From assembly GCA_027563935.2 (NCBI GenBank), contig CM050448.1, positions 124,635,493 to 124,699,492 of the forward strand: a stretch of DNA of 64,000 nt. The letters run 5' to 3'. Each line of letters opens with the position of its first letter. Within the stretch, counting starts at the first letter, position 1. Positions 1 to 8,766 of this stretch are shown here, in pieces. Both the position numbers and the translations under genes were made by a program. Below the pieces are notes generated by a model. It saw only the letters and a program-made list of their open reading frames with translations. It ran no database searches and had not been told where the DNA came from. Origin of the DNA: Costus lasius (taxonomy: Eukaryota; Streptophyta; Magnoliopsida; Zingiberales; Costaceae).

Positions 1-1089
1 CTAAGAGCTCTTGGTCAATGCTGCTTGTGACATTTTTCTCGCGAAATTTGCCAGAAGCATATCTACAAATAGTTTCTATCTCTGTAGAATATTTATGAGG
101 CTTTCGGAGGAGGACTGCTCCCCATCCATACTCGCTCCCATCTGTTTGGACAATGAGATAATCACTATCCAGTGGTAATTTGAGCAATGGTAGTGTTTCT
201 ACTAATTGCCTAATTTTATCAATCTGTTTGTAGTCTTCTGTGTTAAATTTCTTAACGCCAGTAAGACTTAATTTTGAGTAGAGAGGTCCACTCATTTTAT
301 GAAGATCCTTTAAAAAAGGCCTAGCATAATTAATTAAGCCTAAAAATTGTTGTAGGCTTTTTGTATCTGTTACTTCAAGAGTTTTGATTTTTGAAGCAAT
401 ATGAGGTTGGAGCTTAATAACTCCATGCCCAATTTCGACTCCTAAGTAGTCAATATTTTTTCTATAGAACTGTGATTTTTGTCCGGAGACAATAATCCCA
501 TTAGTATAGAATTTTTGTAATACAAGCTTTAAATGACTTGTATGTTCTTTCTCTGTTTTACTGTGTACTAGAATATCATCTATATACACACAAACAAAGT
601 CTTGATAAGGTTTAAATACTTCATCCATTTTTCTTTGGAATACTGCAGGTGCAGTTTTTAGTCCAAATGGCATGACAAGCCATTCGAAACTTCCTATTGG
701 ACAGGTAAATGCCGTCCATGGTATTGATTCTTCTGCCATACGGATTTGCCAAAAACCCGACTTGCAGTCAAATTTTGAGAAGAACATATCTCCTTGTATA
801 GAGTTAATTAACTCTGTTTTATCTGGAATGTCATAGCTATCGTCTTCAATATTATCATTTAATCTTCGATAATCAATGACCATTCTTGTTTTGCCCCTAA
901 CTTGTTCACTGTGTTTATTTACAATGAATGCGGGGGATCTGTGAGGAGAAACACTCCTTCTTATGACATTGAGATTTAATAATTCCTCAATATGCATTTT
1001 AAATTCAGCAATGTTTTCATTTGTTGCTGTAATTTTCTTGTTTGTTATACGAAAACCAGGGTCTTTGATTTTCAAGATACAAACAAGTT
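1..1089 (-). pseudogene. Pol fragment: part of reverse transcriptase and RNase H
   Basis: Antisense copy of Pol covering U6569 down to U5481, about residues 389-751 of 835. It reads open and includes the RT FDCKSGFW motif, the YIDD box and the first RNase H Asp and Glu. It is cut by the window edge on the left. On the right it joins bluntly at 1089/1090 to an intergenic fragment. The protease, N-terminal Cys motif and C-terminal RNase H Asp residues are missing, so it is a remnant. More of the gene may lie to the left of the window. Confidence 0.93.
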
Positions 1090-1351
1090 CACACAAAGCA
1101 TCTGAGAATAGATGCCAGCACACTTGCCCCTTCGGAAAAGAAGGGTTACCTCTTAACAGCTACTAGGAGGCATCTTGCCTCTTCATAAAGCAAAAGCAAA
1201 TTAATAAGAGAGGGAATCTGACCCTCTTAAAAAGTAACGTGCTTCTTAAGGACAGAAGCTGACCCTTCAGATAGTGGTGGGACCATCTTTTAATCATCTT
1301 GAATGGCTTCAAGAATATAATCGTCAGCATCATCCATGGGTTGAGCTTGAC
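1090..1351 (-). other. Intergenic-region fragment with contracted repeat and ORF6 3' end
   Basis: Antisense U8587 down to about U8221. It carries the last codons and stop of ORF6 (1290-1351) and the upstream part of the intergenic region, but not the TATA box. Other copies have three full 35-bp repeat units plus a partial unit; here a single unit is left (about 1161-1186), a 105-bp contraction. Junctions on both sides are blunt. Confidence 0.9.
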
Positions 1352-1416
1352 CTTTTACGATCAGCCTTGGTTAGTAGGTCTGAAGTGATCAGCCTTGGGG
1401 AGGGATTACAAATATC
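1352..1416. other. Junction filler with a duplicated CP scrap and non-viral bases
   Basis: After ORF6 antisense sequence ends there are 7 unassigned bases. A 30-bp antisense CP scrap follows (1359-1388), then a second copy of GATCAGCCTTGG (1387-1398), then non-viral GGAGGGATTACAAA running into the next block. CTTGGGGAGGGATTACAAA (1395-1413) is not in the viral unit but recurs inverted at 16032-16050. This looks like templated filler from end joining. Confidence 0.8.
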
Positions 1417-1673
1417 ATGTTATAGATGCTTTAGCTAGTAAAGGAATTAAAATGATAAAACCCATGACGATCTCACCAGAAGATCTTGGTGGATTAGATT
1501 GGAATATCTCTAAAAACTTAGAACAAGAACAAATGCTTGTCCCTGAGGAAAGCATAATGTTTAAAAATTCTGATGATACTTATAACTTGAGATTTTCAAG
1601 TTATAAAAAGAAACAATCTAAAAATGATGATGAGGCTTCAACATCAGGCTTAGAAAAATTCTTAGAACAATGA
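1417..1673 (+). pseudogene. Movement protein C-terminal fragment
   Basis: Sense-orientation U2327-U2583, about residues 239-322 of the 322-residue movement protein, ending in the normal stop that overlaps the CP start by ATGA. An open frame continues upstream into the filler from a TTG at 1395, but no ATG start is present. It forms the outer part of the left arm of a long palindrome. Confidence 0.9.
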
Positions 1674-2155
1674 TACTCAAAGAAAATACTCTTGTAGTAT
1701 CAAAAGAGCTAAACTTTACATTTGAAGAAATGATATGTTTAGAAATATCCCTTATTAATAAAGGAAAATTACTTCCTACTCAAAAACTTGAGTATGATAC
1801 GGAAGGAAACATTAGAGTCTGGTATGCACCAAAAACAGACTTTACACAAGAAGAAGAAGATATAATAAATGCCTTCTTAGGAATTACTCAAGAAGAAGAA
1901 AATACTACCTTCTTAGAAACAAATACTATGGAAGAATTCATAGAAGAGATAGTCATAGATGACTTAGATTCTCAAAGTATCCAAAGTATTCCCCAGAACT
2001 TAATGGATACAATAATGACTGGCCAAGAACAAGCTAGTAACACTGCTCCTGTTTATAACAATCCAGGACAGGCAGTAGCCTCAACAAGTACGGCTCAGCC
2101 AAGTACTTCACACATACGGAGTTATCCTATTGGACAACCTCCTCGAGAATCGTAT
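1670..2155 (+). pseudogene. Coat protein N-terminal fragment
   Basis: U2580-U3065, about the first 162 residues of the coat protein with the normal ATG, coupled to the movement-protein stop by ATGA. It contains the acidic region and the Ser/Thr/Pro-rich linker only. The frame then reads a few residues into the inverted block and stops at 2179. The core, basic region and zinc knuckle are missing. Confidence 0.92.
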
Positions 2156-2543
2156 TATAAACAGGAGCAGTGTTACTAGCTTGTTCTTGGCCAGTCATTA
2201 TTGTATCCATTAAGTTCTGGGGAATACTTTGGATACTTTGAGAATCTAAGTCATCTATGACTATCTCTTCTATGAATTCTTCCATAGTATTTGTTTCTAA
2301 GAAGGTAGTATTTTCTTCTTCTTGAGTAATTCCTAAGAAGGCATTTATTATATCTTCTTCTTCTTGTGTAAAGTCTGTTTTTGGTGCATACCAGACTCTA
2401 ATGTTTCCTTCCGTATCATACTCAAGTTTTTGAGTAGGAAGTAATTTTCCTTTATTAATAAGGGATATTTCTAAACATATCATTTCTTCAAATGTAAAGT
2501 TTAGCTCTTTTGATACTACAAGAGTATTTTCTTTGAGTATCAT
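2155..2543 (-). pseudogene. Coat protein N-terminal fragment
   Basis: Antisense U2968-U2580, residues 1 to about 130 of CP from the normal ATG at 2543. The frame runs nine residues past the junction into the palindrome spacer and ends at 2127. Only the acidic N-terminal region remains. It directly follows the intact movement protein gene in the usual ATGA overlap. Confidence 0.92.
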
Positions 2544-3508
2544 TGTTCTAAGAATTTTTCTAAGCCTGATGTTGAAGCCTCATCATCATTTTTAGATTGT
2601 TTCTTTTTATAACTTGAAAATCTCAAGTTATAAGTATCATCAGAATTTTTAAACATTATGCTTTCCTCAGGGACAAGCATTTGTTCTTGTTCTAAGTTTT
2701 TAGAGATATTCCAATCTAATCCACCAAGATCTTCTGGTGAGATCGTCATGGGTTTTATCATTTTAATTCCTTTACTAGCTAAAGCATCTATAACATTTGA
2801 AATATAAAGCTTATAACCAGTGTTTGAATTGTTTGTTAATTTGCCTAGAAATCCTAATCCAATAAGAAGATTAGAATCTCCTGCAAAATCTTCGTATCCT
2901 CTTGTTTGGATACCAATTTCTAATTCTCCTAAGTCTTTTATACTTATGAGAAAATCTGGGGCACAATAGAAAATACCCTTATTATCTGTCATGTCAACTT
3001 CCATGCAGGCAATAAGTGCCTTTCTTGCATCCGATTTCCATCGTTTATCAAGAATTGCAATAAGAACCTTTGTTCCTAGCTTTTTACGAGCTAGACCTTT
3101 TACTGAAATCACAATCATCCCAATATGGGCTAATGTCTTTCCAGATAATCGTAATTTGTTTAAAGAATCTCTAGAAATGATCTTGAGATTCCTTGGTTCT
3201 GTTGTGACAGACAAATGTTCTTCACGTGTTATTCTTAGAAGTTGGGTTCTAAGGTTTAACGGTCCAGTCCTATATAGGAGTTGTGGACGTAAAATTTGTA
3301 ACCTATTATTTTGATAGGCTTCAAATTGTTGGTCAATATCAACAACTTCTTCCAACACTTGTGCTGGGAGTCCTTGTTGGTCAAAAATCCTATTAAGAAT
3401 ATTTGGAATAGGATTACTAATTGATAACCTTTCATTATGGTTATTTTCTCTGACTGTTGTTGTTCCAGTTAGAGTGTTAGATGTCCCTGTAAAAGGTCGT
3501 GTACTCAT
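2540..3508 (-). CDS. Movement protein, intact copy in block 2155-3791
   Basis: Full-length 322-residue movement protein identical in sequence to the copy at 25280-26248. The ATG is at 3508 and overlaps the ORF2 stop by ATGA; an in-frame TTG two codons upstream is not the likely start. Upstream only a truncated ORF2 remains and no leader or promoter, so expression would need read-through from other blocks. Confidence 0.85.
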   Translation of the reverse strand: MSTRPFTGTSNTLTGTTTVRENNHNERLSISNPIPNILNRIFDQQGLPAQVLEEVVDIDQQFEAYQNNRLQILRPQLLYRTGPLNLRTQLLRITREEHLSVTTEPRNLKIISRDSLNKLRLSGKTLAHIGMIVISVKGLARKKLGTKVLIAILDKRWKSDARKALIACMEVDMTDNKGIFYCAPDFLISIKDLGELEIGIQTRGYEDFAGDSNLLIGLGFLGKLTNNSNTGYKLYISNVIDALASKGIKMIKPMTISPEDLGGLDWNISKNLEQEQMLVPEESIMFKNSDDTYNLRFSSYKKKQSKNDDEASTSGLEKFLEQ

Positions 3509-3791
3509 TTCCAAATAAATTGAGTACTCCTTGGTGTCTTTTTAGACACTGAGGTTTGAGATGTTTCAGGTTGTGTTGGAGACATCTGTACTACTCTGTG
3601 TAACTGAGTAGTTAACTCATTTATTGAGTTTTGATACTGTTGGGCTTGTACTCCTAACATATTTTCGACTACCTCATGTTGCCTAAGCAAGATTGTAGAG
3701 ATAGATCTTATCATTTCTTGCTGGGCAATTAAAGTGTCAGTGTTCATTTTTACGTTAGCAAAAATGAGATTTAATTTTTTATTTAAGTGTA
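3505..3791 (-). pseudogene. ORF2 C-terminal fragment
   Basis: Antisense U1332-U1618, about residues 76-170 of ORF2. The first 75 residues are lost at the 3791 junction, where one base of microhomology joins it to a Pol scrap in plus orientation. The coiled-coil segment and basic C-terminus are retained. Confidence 0.9.
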
Positions 3792-3850
3792 GATCAATTG
3801 TATTATCCAAATTTCTGATTGGAAATTGGACATCCAAGCCTTAATTGATA
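3791..3850 (+). pseudogene. 60-bp Pol scrap from the protease region
   Basis: Sense U4785-U4844, the stretch coding for residues just before the protease Asp-Thr-Gly; it is cut before Thr and Gly. It bridges an antisense ORF2 fragment and a sense RT fragment, with single-base microhomology at each end. Its frame is shared with the next block, giving an accidental ATG at 3826. Confidence 0.88.
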
Positions 3851-4827
3851 TACCATGGACGGCATTTACCTGTCCAATAGGAAGTTTCGAATGGCTTGTC
3901 ATGCCATTTGGACTAAAAACTGCACCTGCAGTATTCCAAAGAAAAATGGATGAAGTATTTAAACCTTATCAAGACTTTGTTTGTGTGTATATAGATGATA
4001 TTCTAGTACACAGTAAAACAGAGAAAGAACATACAAGTCATTTAAAGCTTGTATTACAAAAATTCTATACTAATGGGATTATTGTCTCCGGACAAAAATC
4101 ACAGTTCTATAGAAAAAATATTGACTACTTAGGAGTCGAAATTGGGCATGGAGTTATTAAGCTCCAACCTCATATTGCTTCAAAAATCAAAACTCTTGAA
4201 GTAACAGATACAAAAAGCCTACAACAATTTTTAGGCTTAATTAATTATGCTAGGCCTTTTTTAAAGGATCTTCATAAAATGAGTGGACCTCTCTACTCAA
4301 AATTAAGTCTTACTGGCGTTAAGAAATTTAACACAGAAGACTACAAACAGATTGATAAAATTAGGCAATTAGTAGAAACACTACCATTGCTCAAATTACC
4401 ACTGGATAGTGATTATCTCATTGTCCAAACAGATGGGAGCGAGTATGGATGGGGAGCAGTCCTCCTCCGAAAGCCTCATAAATATTCTACAGAGATAGAA
4501 ACTATTTGTAGATATGCTTCTGGCAAATTTCGCGAGAAAAATGTCACAAGCAGCATTGACCAAGAGCTCTTAGCCGTTTGCTACGGCTTAGATGCTTTTA
4601 GACTATTTCTTTTAAATAAAAAAGAAATATTAATAAGAACTGATTGTGAAGCAATCGTAAAGTTCTTCAACACAAAGAATGAGAAACGCATTTCTCAAAA
4701 GAGATGGTTATCATTCACAGACCATTGTATTAACAATGCATATAGAATTACCTTTGAGCATATCAAAGGAAAAAATAATGTCATCTCAGACATATTATCA
4801 CGCCTTTTACAAAGGCCACATGAATAA
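3850..4827 (+). pseudogene. Pol C-terminal fragment: RT from after motif A, plus RNase H
   Basis: Sense U5846-U6823, residues about 511-835. YIDD and all four RNase H acidic residues are present. The first catalytic RT Asp (residue 496 in motif A), the protease and the Cys motif are absent, so it cannot encode an active polymerase alone. The open frame is extended upstream by the scrap at 3791-3850. It continues normally to the Pol stop and on to ORF6. Confidence 0.93.
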
Positions 4828-4897
4828 GTCTTTGACTTCATACCAGCCTATGGGCTATATAATAATCTACAAGGTTATTCAAAGCTAATCACCTCTT

Positions 4898-6195
4898 ATG
4901 CAGGATATGGCAACTAGCTCAGCACCTCAAAAGATGAACGCTAAAAAGAAGGCCCCAGTGCCTCAAGGGCCCCAACCTATGGTTACTGAAGAAGTAACAT
5001 ATGCTCAACAAGTTAAAGATGGAGTTGAGAAAACAACAATGTTTGTTTTTCGGGTCCCAAAACACTATACGGCAGGACATGACAGGACCATTCTGGATCT
5101 TTTATGGAAAGATCACCATAATCCTGGGTTCCTGACTGCGATGAACACACTAGCAGGACATCTACAGGCCTTGCGGTATATGAAGACCTTGCCACCACAA
5201 GTTCCTCAGACAAAGTTGGAGCCTCAAACATTAGAGGCCTATATTGCTAAAGAATTCCGGATTAATACTCTGGAAAAAGACTTAGCCAGCATGCAACAGA
5301 AACTGGAAGCTCTTCAAAAAGAAAAACAAGAGCTAGAACAATCATTGGATCTTTTCAAGACTACCTGGACTACTGAATTAGAAAATCAGTGGACAAATTC
5401 CCAGGCAAAGATTCCACCACAGCTGTTCCCAGCTCAACAACACATATATGAGCTTGTAAAAACTACACAACATCAGAAGTTTGTAACTTTAGTCAAGCTC
5501 TTACAACAGATAGCACTGGATAAAGCAAGGAAACCAAGAGGTCTCCATTTAACCATGATTTCTCTGTTCCGAGAAACTCAACATACAGAGGAACCACATT
5601 GTCTCTGTCATAAAGGTTTTACGATTATCAAGGCTGCGATTGATTTGGCAGAATGGCAAGATTGTACAGTCATGGGAATACAAGTGTCCCTCCTGGATCT
5701 TTTTCAGTATGGACTCTTGGATAGACTCGTGGTCCATGCCCTGCATTTGGACAAAATGGTCTCCTTTCCATGGAGACTAAAATATTGCATCAGACACATG
5801 TACAATTACCATCGGTTCCATGGTTATCTGGATCTGAATATCAGCACCTGTCCACCTTGGTTTTTAGGGTATCCAAGTGATGCCAAACACCAGGTGCTCA
5901 TTAAACTACAACAAGATTGGCTCCCTGACTTTTGGGATCACCATTCTTTCCAGAATGAACTCCTACGAGTTCAAGAGCATCCATTGGAACAACAAATGCT
6001 GCTATGGCGCCATTATACCATGACCAAAGAACATAGGATTCTTTATCCTTCTTTTCTTTTGGCTGAAGACAAGACGTTAAAAGTCTATGTTGATGATGAA
6101 CATGAGGTGACCTATGTCCCATTTCCTTCTCATTTTATCACTCATCCTGGTCAGCATGAACATCTTCTGCAAGTCAAGAATGAATCCACTCTCAT
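4898..6195 (+). pseudogene. ORF6 with 6-bp deletion and lost C-terminus
   Basis: Sense copy of ORF6 covering residues 1 to about 434 of 462. Compared with the other copies it lacks ATTAAC after 5071, an in-frame loss of two residues near position 60. At 6193-6195 it is joined through CAT microhomology to an antisense CP scrap, so the acidic C-terminal tail is replaced by Met-Glu and a stop at 6202. The 71-nt Pol-ORF6 spacer with the candidate splice acceptor is intact. Confidence 0.92.
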
Positions 6196-6270
6196 GGAGT
6201 AGATCCTCTTGTACACAATCAACTAAAATTGATTGTGTGTTGGCATCCATTATGAGCCGTTACCTTCGCC
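6193..6270. other. Cluster of three viral scraps at one junction
   Basis: Three short pieces in a row: antisense CP (6193-6236, about U4101-U4059), sense intergenic region (6233-6256, U8581-U8604) and antisense intergenic region (6254-6266). About two unassigned bases follow before the leader block. Joints share 3-4 bp. The pattern looks like repeated template switching. Confidence 0.82.
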
Positions 6271-6761
6271 TTTTATTGGTATCAGAGCTTCGTTACTGTT
6301 CCTTTATTGGATTGAACGGGAAAGCGTATAAGTATGGAGTAATCCATGTTAGTATACGGAAGGCTCTAAGCCGATATAGTATGCGTGTTATTTCAGATAG
6401 GTTGTCGCATACTTTGTTTTTTATACACATCTAAAGATACCGGGGCTGCCTAAGCCACCATAGTAGAGAGAAAGCACTGAACTAAAGGGCCGATGGCTTG
6501 ACATGCAAACGTCCAAAGACGAGGAGCGTCGCCGGGACATACAGCATGCTTAACGACCATGTAGCATGATGTTCAGTTACTTCTCTATACACATATGGTA
6601 GAGCGGTTGATATTAGAGGAAAACAAAGTATCCGAATGACCAGGAATCTATAGATAACAAGTATTACTAATCCTTAGAAAACCTTCTGTATACATCATAA
6701 CATAGGACCATACAAGTATACGTGAGTACCTAGTAAATCTGTTTTATTCAGTACCTGCTCT
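6269..6761 (+). promoter_or_regulatory. Viral leader fragment with tRNA-Met primer site
   Basis: Sense U8802-U485: a few bases upstream of the primer site, the site itself, the short leader ORF and the long stem-loop. It lacks the promoter and the last 145 nt before ORF1. It ends in a 5-bp microhomology (GCTCT) with a minus block that starts at the same primer site. As a result CCTTTTATTGGTATCAGAGC occurs inverted at both ends (6269-6288 and 6757-6776). Confidence 0.9.
6277..6294 (+). promoter_or_regulatory. tRNA-Met primer binding site
   Basis: TGGTATCAGAGC plus six bases, complementary to the 3' end of plant initiator tRNA-Met, the minus-strand primer used by caulimovirids. This copy is a few bases inside a block edge. 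Confidence 0.9.
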
Positions 6762-6937
6762 GATACCAATAAAAGGGGAGGGGTATTTGTGCACAAATAA
6801 GTGCACAAATAATACTTAAAACAGAAGAGATGCTAACTATATTATTATAAGCATTAGAACTTACAAGGAGAAGAATACAAGACTCGAAGACTGAATGTTG
6901 CAGATGAGCTATATTTTCTTACAGACATGGAGGCTCC

Positions 6938-6944
6938 TTATATA
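6938..6944 (-). promoter_or_regulatory. TATA box
   Basis: TATATAA on the minus strand in the context CTATATAAGGAGCC, which resembles the core of pregenomic-RNA promoters of caulimovirids. The expected start site is about 30 nt further left. Confidence 0.75.
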
Positions 6945-7077
6945 GACAAGGAGGGGAGCCGTTACCTTAGCTACTAAGAAAGCATCTCATAATGGATGCC
7001 AACACACAAAGCATCTGAGAATAGATGCCAGCACACTTGCCCCTTCGGAAAAGAAGGGTTACCTCTTAACAGCTACT

Positions 7078-7202
7078 AGGAGGCACCTTGCCTCTTCACA
7101 AAAGTTACAGACAGGAGGCATCTTGCCTCTTCACAAAAGTTACAGACAGGAGGCATCTTGCCTCTTCACAAAAGTTACAGACAGGAGGCATCTTGCCTCT
7201 TC
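7078..7202 (-). repeat. 35-bp tandem repeats, three full units and a partial one
   Basis: Each unit contains the inverted repeat GAGGCAAGATGCCTC. The unit nearest the promoter is partial and carries GGTGCCTC instead of GATGCCTC. Position 130-250 bp upstream of the TATA box suggests enhancer modules or structured RNA near the ORF6 3' end. Confidence 0.88.
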
Positions 7203-7307
7203 ATAAAGCAAAAGCAAATTAATAAGAGAGGGAATCTGACCCTCTTAAAAAGTAACGTGCTTCTTAAGGACAGAAGCTGACCCTTCAGATAGTGGTGGGA
7301 CCATCTT

Positions 7308-8696
7308 TTAATCATCTTGAATGGCTTCAAGAATATAATCGTCAGCATCATCCATGGGTTGAGCTTGACGTCCATAATCCTTCCATTCTGTAATGAGAGT
7401 GGATTCATTCTTGACTTGCAGAAGATGTTCATGCTGACCAGGATGAGTGATAAAATGAGAAGGAAATGGGACATAGGTCACCTCATGTTCATCATCAACA
7501 TAGACTTTTAACGTCTTGTCTTCAGCCAAAAGAAAAGAAGGATAAAGAATCCTATGTTCTTTGGTCATGGTATAATGGCGCCATAGCAGCATTTGTTGTT
7601 CCAATGGATGCTCTTGAACTCGTAGGAGTTCATTCTGGAAAGAATGGTGATCCCAAAAGTCAGGGAGCCAATCTTGTTGTAGTTTAATGAGCACCTGGTG
7701 TTTGGCATCACTTGGATACCCTAAAAACCAAGGTGGACAGGTGCTGATATTCAGATCCAGATAACCATGGAACCGATGGTAATTGTACATGTGTCTGATG
7801 CAATATTTTAGTCTCCATGGAAAGGAGACCATTTTGTCCAAATGCAGGGCATGGACCACGAGTCTATCCAAGAGTCCATACTGAAAAAGATCCAGGAGGG
7901 ACACTTGTATTCCCATGACTGTACAATCTTGCCATTCTGCCAAATCAATCGCAGCCTTGATAATCGTAAAACCTTTATGACAGAGACAATGTGGTTCCTC
8001 TGTATGTTGAGTTTCTCGGAACAGAGAAATCATGGTTAAATGGAGACCTCTTGGTTTCCTTGCTTTATCCAGTGCTATCTGTTGTAAGAGCTTGACTAAA
8101 GTTACAAACTTCTGATGTTGTGTAGTTTTTACAAGCTCATATATGTGTTGTTGAGCTGGGAACAGCTGTGGTGGAATCTTTGCCTGGGAATTTGTCCACT
8201 GATTTTCTAATTCAGTAGTCCAGGTAGTCTTGAAAAGATCCAATGATTGTTCTAGCTCTTGTTTTTCTTTTTGAAGAGCTTCCAGTTTCTGTTGCATGCT
8301 GGCTAAGTCTTTTTCCAGAGTATTAATCCGGAATTCTTTAGCAATATAGGCCTCTAATGTTTGAGGCTCCAACTTTGTCTGAGGAACTTGTGGTGGCAAG
8401 GTCTTCATATACCGCAAGGCCTGTAGATGTCCTGCTAGTGTGTTCATCGCAGTCAGGAACCCAGGATTATGGTGATCTTTCCATAAAAGATCCAGAATGG
8501 TCCTGTCATGTCCTGTTAATGCCGTATAGTGTTTTGGGACCCGAAAAACAAACATTGTTGTTTTCTCAACTCCATCTTTAACTTGTTGAGCATATGTTAC
8601 TTCTTCAGTAACCATAGGTTGGGGCCCTTGAGGCACTGGGGCCTTCTTTTTAGCGTTCATCTTTTGAGGTGCTGAGCTAGTTGCCATATCCTGCAT
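7308..8696 (-). CDS. ORF6 protein, intact copy
   Basis: Full 462-residue frame matching the copy described at 30559-31947. It is followed downstream by a full intergenic region. It lies 70 nt after the intact Pol at 8767-11274 with an undamaged candidate splice acceptor. There is no leader upstream in this block, so expression by the splicing route is unlikely here. Confidence 0.87.
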   Translation of the reverse strand: MQDMATSSAPQKMNAKKKAPVPQGPQPMVTEEVTYAQQVKDGVEKTTMFVFRVPKHYTALTGHDRTILDLLWKDHHNPGFLTAMNTLAGHLQALRYMKTLPPQVPQTKLEPQTLEAYIAKEFRINTLEKDLASMQQKLEALQKEKQELEQSLDLFKTTWTTELENQWTNSQAKIPPQLFPAQQHIYELVKTTQHQKFVTLVKLLQQIALDKARKPRGLHLTMISLFRETQHTEEPHCLCHKGFTIIKAAIDLAEWQDCTVMGIQVSLLDLFQYGLLDRLVVHALHLDKMVSFPWRLKYCIRHMYNYHRFHGYLDLNISTCPPWFLGYPSDAKHQVLIKLQQDWLPDFWDHHSFQNELLRVQEHPLEQQMLLWRHYTMTKEHRILYPSFLLAEDKTLKVYVDDEHEVTYVPFPSHFITHPGQHEHLLQVKNESTLITEWKDYGRQAQPMDDADDYILEAIQDD

Positions 8697-8766
8697 AAGA
8701 GGTGATTAGCTTTGAATAACCTTGTAGATTATTATATAGCCCATAGGCTGGTATGAAGTCAAAGAC

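Larger units (their letters stand above)
1417..2796. repeat. Long palindrome: about 642-bp inverted arms, 96-bp spacer
   Basis: The plus block U2327-U3065 (1417-2155) is followed at once by a minus block starting at U2968 (2155 onward). So 1417-2058 is the reverse complement of 2155-2796 around the spacer 2059-2154. I saw no mismatch in the stretches compared. The arms hold the movement-protein 3' end and CP 5' end. Transcription across it would give a long hairpin RNA. Confidence 0.93.
6757..7307 (-). promoter_or_regulatory. Intergenic region and promoter, minus orientation, with 12-bp duplication
   Basis: Complete intergenic region from the primer site (U12) to the ORF6 stop. TATATAA is at 6938-6944 and the 35-bp repeats at 7078-7202. 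GTGCACAAATAA is duplicated in tandem (6789-6812), unlike all other copies. Transcription from this promoter would run leftwards through the short leader remnant and antisense to the ORF6 and Pol pieces at 3850-6195. Confidence 0.88.

Noticed and set aside
963..1166. Antisense frames of 60-110 codons that recur in every copy (for example opposite Pol at 963, CP at 18106, MP at 2991 and ORF6 at 7466)
   Set aside because: They overlap established genes on the other strand, have no own start signals, and recur only because the viral blocks recur.
1395..1673. 92-codon frame at the first filler
   Set aside because: It starts at TTG in filler and is simply the movement-protein C-terminus.
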